NCBI GenBank assembly: GCA_041588495.1
Contig: JBFGWM010000112.1
Coordinates: 1 to 8,863, forward strand
From: JBFGWM01 sp041588495
GTDB lineage: Bacteria; Pseudomonadota; Gammaproteobacteria; Pseudomonadales; JBFGWM01
Direction of reading: 5' to 3'
DNA: 8,863 nucleotides
Shown here in pieces: positions 5,961 to 8,863 of this stretch. The notes below the pieces were generated by a model. It saw only the letters and a list, made by a program, of their open reading frames with translations. It was not told where the DNA came from and did no database searches. The translations under genes were made by a program, and so were the position numbers. The number at the start of each line of letters is the position of its first letter. The first letter of the stretch is position 1.

Positions 5961-7409
5961 ATGATTTCCTGGAATGACTACGAAGATTCAGATTCAGTGG
6001 GTACCGCCAGCGAGACGCCGGCGCAGTCCGCAACTCCAGCCCCCGCGCCCGCAGGCGCGACGGGGACGGATCACGCGGCAGGCAATCCGGGCAGCGGGTC
6101 CGTCGCGGGAGGCCCGGCCGCCGCGCCCTACCCCAGTGGCAGCATGGCGACAGCGGATGCAGTACGCGAGCCCGCACCCTCCCCGGTGATCGAGCAGGCC
6201 CTGCGGCAGATGTCCGCAGAAGCTGCGGCCACCGAAGATACGGGCACTGTGGAGGCGAAATCCGACGCAAACGCGAAGGGTGCCGAACCCAAGACTTCCG
6301 CCAGCACCGCGAACGAGCGCATCCGCGCGGCCCGCGAGTCGGTGGAACAGCTGGACGTGGCTCCCGGCCTCGAGGAACTCGAGATGGGCGCCCGCCGCGT
6401 GCAGGTCGACGACAAGCGCATGATCAACTGCCGCGCCGACCTCAACCAGCTGGTGCCGTTCAAGTACGAGTGGGCTTGGCAGAAATACCTGGACGGCTGT
6501 GCCAACCACTGGATGCCCCAGGAAGTGAACATGACGGCCGACGTCGCCCTGTGGAAGTCGCGCGACGGCCTGACCGAGGATGAGCGGGTGATCGTCAAGC
6601 GCAGCCTCGGATTCTTCTCGACGGCGGATTCACTGGTCGCAAACAACCTGGTACTCGCACTCTACCGGCTGATCACCTGCCCGGAAGCCCGTCAGTACCT
6701 GCTGCGCCAGGCGTTCGAGGAAGCCATTCACACCCATGCCTACCAGTACTGCATCCAGTCCCTGGGCATGGACGAAGGCGAGGTGTTCAACATGTACCGC
6801 GAGGTGCCCTCGGTCGCCAAAAAGGCCGCGTGGGCGCTGCAGTACACCCAGCAGCTCGGCGACCCCTCCTTCAATACCGGCACCGAGGAAAACGACCGCC
6901 ATTTGCTGCGCAACCTGATCGCGTTCTACTGCGTGATGGAGGGCATGTTCTTCTACTGCGGTTTCACCCAGATCCTGTCCATGGGCCGGCGTAACAAGAT
7001 GACCGGCACCGCCGAACAGTTCCAGTACATTCTCCGCGACGAGTCCATGCACGTGAACTTCGGCATCGACGTCATCAACCAGATCAAGCTGGAGAACCCA
7101 CGCCTGTGGACGGCCGAATTCCGCGAGGAGGTCATCCAGATGGTGCTTGAGGGTACCCAGCTGGAAATCGAGTACGCCCGGGACACCATGCCTCGCGGGG
7201 TGCTCGGCATGAACGCCGCCATGATGGAAGAGTACCTGCAGTTCATCTGCAACCGGCGCCTGGCGCAACTCGGGCTGCCGGAACAATTCGAGGGCGTGCA
7301 GAACCCCTTCCCGTGGATGTCCGAGATGATGGACCTGCGCAAGGAAAAGAATTTCTTCGAAACCCGTGTGACCGAGTACCAGACGGGCGGGGCCCTGAGT
7401 TGGAGCTGA
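5961..7409 (+). CDS. nrdB: Class Ia ribonucleotide reductase, small (beta) subunit, with long N-terminal linker
   Basis: NrdB houses the diiron-tyrosyl radical that drives NrdA. I choose the ATG at 5961 (482 residues) over the one at 5952, because the Shine-Dalgarno sequence is properly spaced only from 5961 and the resulting MISW start resembles Pseudomonas-type NrdB. Residues about 12-118 are an Ala/Pro/Gly/Ser-rich, probably disordered stretch. The catalytic fold begins near 150. Metal ligands by alignment to E. coli are D223, E254, H257, E327, E361 and H364 (motif RDESMH), and Y261 is in the radical tyrosine position (EAIHTHAY). The tail FFETRVTEYQTGG carries Y473, a candidate for the radical-relay tyrosine. 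No ATP-cone is seen in the N-terminus. At 482 residues it is longer than the usual 375-420. It is transcribed with nrdA or partly uncoupled by the hairpins between them. Confidence 0.97.
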   Translation: MISWNDYEDSDSVGTASETPAQSATPAPAPAGATGTDHAAGNPGSGSVAGGPAAAPYPSGSMATADAVREPAPSPVIEQALRQMSAEAAATEDTGTVEAKSDANAKGAEPKTSASTANERIRAARESVEQLDVAPGLEELEMGARRVQVDDKRMINCRADLNQLVPFKYEWAWQKYLDGCANHWMPQEVNMTADVALWKSRDGLTEDERVIVKRSLGFFSTADSLVANNLVLALYRLITCPEARQYLLRQAFEEAIHTHAYQYCIQSLGMDEGEVFNMYREVPSVAKKAAWALQYTQQLGDPSFNTGTEENDRHLLRNLIAFYCVMEGMFFYCGFTQILSMGRRNKMTGTAEQFQYILRDESMHVNFGIDVINQIKLENPRLWTAEFREEVIQMVLEGTQLEIEYARDTMPRGVLGMNAAMMEEYLQFICNRRLAQLGLPEQFEGVQNPFPWMSEMMDLRKEKNFFETRVTEYQTGGALSWS

Positions 7410-7475
7410 CCCGCCCGTCCACCCGTTGCGTCCAAGGTGCCATGGATGGTGCCGCGGGCGCCCAGGAGCAGCAAG

Positions 7476-7754
7476 ATGTCCCAGAACGACAACCAGAACG
7501 ATCACGATCAGGGTCCGGTTGACCTGGAAAGCATCCTCATCGCGCTGGACCAGGTTCAGCAGACCGTCGAGGTCATGCATTCCACCATCACCCGCCTGAA
7601 AAACACCATCCACTCCAGCGTGGATGCCGATACCGGTGCCCGACGCCCCGCCACTCCCCGGGAACGCAAGATGCTGGCGCGCCTGCGGCAGATGCGTCGG
7701 CCGCACCGCCTGGGCACCGCCCCTTCCGGCGAACGGAAGCGCGTCACCCACTGA
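7476..7754 (+). CDS. Hypothetical 92-aa protein downstream of nrdB
   Basis: I do not recognise this protein. Its start is well supported: AGGAG (7464-7468) lies 7 nt before the ATG, and an upstream in-frame ATG at 7437 lacks such a site. It has a polar, acidic Asn/Asp/Gln-rich start (1-16), an amphipathic, coiled-coil-like helix (about 17-48), and a strongly basic C-terminal half (56-90) with about a dozen Arg/Lys. It has no Cys or Trp, no signal peptide and no membrane segment. The basic tail suggests nucleic-acid or acidic-partner binding, which is inference. It lies 66 bp after nrdB in the same direction with no terminator seen between, so cotranscription with nrdAB is likely. Confidence 0.7.
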   Translation: MSQNDNQNDHDQGPVDLESILIALDQVQQTVEVMHSTITRLKNTIHSSVDADTGARRPATPRERKMLARLRQMRRPHRLGTAPSGERKRVTH

Positions 7755-7757
7755 GCC

Positions 7758-7816
7758 GGCCACGCCCTCGAGGTGGCCAGGCACGCCAATCTGACCGGGG
7801 CGGTGCCACCGTCCCG
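7758..7816 (+). other. Two GC-rich hairpins after the nrdAB-linked gene
   Basis: GGCCAC (7758-7763) pairs with GTGGCC (7773-7778) across 9 nt, starting 4 nt after the stop codon. A stronger stem pairs CGGGGCGG (7796-7803) with CCGTCCCG (7809-7816) around a 5-nt loop, with one G-U pair. Neither is followed by a T-run, so a classic intrinsic terminator is absent, but these structures may mark the 3' end of the operon. The rest of the 216-bp gap (7755-7970) shows no gene I can support. Confidence 0.35.
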
Positions 7817-7928
7817 CAACACCTTCAAAGCGCAATCAGCCGCTCCGATACGGGTGCTGCTGGACCCGCCCCTGCCGCATACCGGGCCTCCGCCCAATAC
7901 CCCCTGACCCGCTCTCCGCGTCAATCCA

Positions 7929-7935
7929 CTAGACT
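7929..7935 (+). promoter_or_regulatory. Candidate sigma-S-like -10 element for the 93-aa gene
   Basis: CTAGACT matches six of seven positions of the extended -10 typical of stationary-phase sigma-S promoters (CTATACT). No good -35 lies at 17 bp; the nearest, CTGACC (7904-7909), is 20 bp away. A start near 7942 would exclude an upstream in-frame ATG at 7938 and leave a leader of about 29 nt for the ATG at 7971. Confidence 0.35.
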
Positions 7936-7970
7936 GAATGATCCAGCCAAGTGACGGAACGGAGTTCAGC

Positions 7971-8252
7971 ATGAGCAAGAAAGACGAATACATCGCCAAG
8001 GCGCGCGCCCAATTCGACGAGCAGGTTGCCCGCCTGGACCAGCTCAAGGCCCAGGCCAAGCAAAACATCGCCGACACCAAGGTCGACGCAATGAATCGCA
8101 TCGAGGAACTCGAGAAGCACGTCGCCGAGGCCCGGAGCCGCCTGGAAGCCATCACCGATGTCGCGGAAGACAAGTTCGAGGAAGCGAAAGCGAAGTTCGA
8201 GAGCACCGCGGCCGGACTGAAGGACTCGATCCAGAATCTCCTGAACCGGTAA
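7971..8252 (+). CDS. Small soluble coiled-coil protein of unknown function (93 aa)
   Basis: The whole protein is predicted to be one long charged amphipathic helix: Lys, Glu, Ala, Asp and Gln dominate, with heptad-like spacing of Leu, Ile, Val and Ala from about residue 12 to 92. There is no Cys or Trp, no Pro or signal peptide, and a single Tyr (7). The composition resembles stress-associated helical proteins such as LEA-like or apolipoprotein-like families, but I cannot assign a family. The ATG at 7971 is preferred over the in-frame ATG at 7938 because GGAG (7961-7964) lies 6 nt upstream and the proposed promoter would start transcription after 7938. It appears to be its own transcription unit, separated by hairpins from the nrd operon. 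Confidence 0.8.
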   Translation: MSKKDEYIAKARAQFDEQVARLDQLKAQAKQNIADTKVDAMNRIEELEKHVAEARSRLEAITDVAEDKFEEAKAKFESTAAGLKDSIQNLLNR

Positions 8253-8296
8253 GCACGTTCCGGGCGTTTTGTTCACCTGGTGGGGTCTGCCATGAC

Positions 8297-8310
8297 CTCA
8301 CCCGGGTGAG
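8297..8310. repeat. Perfect 14-bp palindrome between the 93-aa gene and yaiI
   Basis: CTCACCCGGGTGAG is fully self-complementary. A related imperfect palindrome, TCACCTGGTGG (8273-8283), lies about 25 bp upstream with the same TCACC half-site. No T-run follows, so neither looks like a terminator. They could be a tandem operator for a dimeric regulator, or chance in GC-rich DNA. The remainder of the 174-bp gap (8253-8426) shows nothing further. Confidence 0.3.
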
Positions 8311-8426
8311 CGGAGATGCGCCCGAATGCCGCGCCCGGGGCGGAACCGGCAAGCGACTTCACCCTGTCGACGAGAACCGGCGCCCTGATCGCTGGCGTAG
8401 CGTGAACACCCGAAGCGGACCCTCCC

Positions 8427-8863
8427 TTGCACATCTACGTCGACGCCGATGCCTGTCCCAACGCGGTCAAGGACATCCTGTTCCGCGCCGCGGAGCGCAC
8501 CCGCACCCATCTCACCCTGGTTGCCAACCAGTACCTGTCCACGCCACCTTCGCGCTATGTGAAAGCAATGCAGGTGCCCACGGGTTTTGACGTGGCCGAC
8601 AACCGCATCGTGGAACTGGTCAGCACCGGCGACCTGGTCATCACCTCGGATATCCCGCTCGCTGCCGAAGTGATGAAAAAAGGCGGGCGCGCGCTCAGTC
8701 CGCGGGGCGAGATGTTCACCGACGACAACATCCGCCAGCGGCTTTCCATGCGCAATTTTCTCGATGAACTGCGGGGCAGCGGCGTACAGACCGGCGGTCC
8801 GCCGGCGCTGGGCCAGCGTGAAAGGCAGGACTTCGCCAAGCACCTGGACCGCATCCTGGCCCA
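8427..8863 (+). CDS. yaiI: YaiI/YqxD family (DUF188, UPF0178) protein, 3' end beyond window
   Basis: The visible 145 residues align along their length with E. coli YaiI as I remember it: VDADACP (5-11), LVANQ (31-35), PPSR (40-43), GFDVADN (53-59), GDLVITSDIPLAAE (68-81), SPRGE (91-95) and GVQTGGP (119-125). The family is a PIN-like fold with conserved acidic residues; its cellular role is not established to my knowledge. The start is TTG at 8427: an in-frame TGA at 8403-8405 rules out anything further upstream, no ATG or GTG lies between, and the family normally begins two or three residues before the VDADACP motif. The ribosome binding site is weak (GCGGA, 8415-8419). With family proteins of about 150 residues, only a few codons are missing at the right edge. 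No frameshift is visible. Confidence 0.93.
   Translation, partial: MHIYVDADACPNAVKDILFRAAERTRTHLTLVANQYLSTPPSRYVKAMQVPTGFDVADNRIVELVSTGDLVITSDIPLAAEVMKKGGRALSPRGEMFTDDNIRQRLSMRNFLDELRGSGVQTGGPPALGQRERQDFAKHLDRILA

Noticed and set aside
7436..7456. Direct repeat GGTGCC...GGTGCC before the 92-aa gene
   Set aside because: Six-base repeats are expected by chance in GC-rich DNA, and nothing else marks it as a site.
6630..7835. 401-codon minus-strand open frame opposite nrdB
   Set aside because: It runs antisense through the conserved nrdB core and across the following gap, with no recognisable domain.

Overview
This GC-rich window has strongly G/C-biased third codon positions and looks like chromosomal DNA from a free-living gammaproteobacterium. 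The ribonucleotide reductase genes have the architecture known from Pseudomonas and its relatives: NrdA of about 960 residues with two N-terminal ATP-cone regions, and NrdB starting M-x-SW. The last gene is a close match to E. coli YaiI. The species cannot be named from the sequence alone. There are no tRNA or rRNA genes, CRISPR arrays, transposases or integrases, so this is core rather than accessory DNA.

Layout. Positions 1-45 (minus strand) may be the first codons of a gene running off the left edge. Positions 87-1082 (minus) encode a membrane-anchored DUF3179 protein. A 143-bp divergent gap separates it from a plus-strand diguanylate cyclase (1226-2500) with a multi-pass membrane sensor and a C-terminal GGEEF domain. 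Positions 2501-2966 form a dense control region for nrdAB: one perfect DnaA box and one near-perfect one, a plausible sigma-70 promoter, an NrdR-box-like palindrome just downstream, and a leader of about 260 nt with G-tracts and a strong hairpin. nrdA (2967-5852) and nrdB (5961-7409) encode class Ia ribonucleotide reductase. Their 108-bp gap holds an 8-bp hairpin overlapping the nrdA stop codon, a T-run, a UUCG-loop hairpin, and a 48-nt stretch without a single T.

A small uncharacterised gene (7476-7754) follows nrdB in the same direction with a good ribosome binding site. After a hairpin-containing gap come a 93-aa coiled-coil gene (7971-8252) with a possible stationary-phase-type promoter and, at the right edge, a yaiI/DUF188 gene starting at TTG (8427 to the window end).

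How the genes work together: NrdA and NrdB make deoxyribonucleotides. The control region suggests their expression is coupled to replication initiation (DnaA) and to nucleotide pools (NrdR), while the ATP-cone gives allosteric control of the enzyme. The neighbours have no evident link to that pathway, except possibly the small gene directly after nrdB. I found no convincing new multi-gene system. The most interesting points are RNA and regulatory features of the nrd locus, the long disordered NrdB N-terminus and the small nrdB-linked gene.
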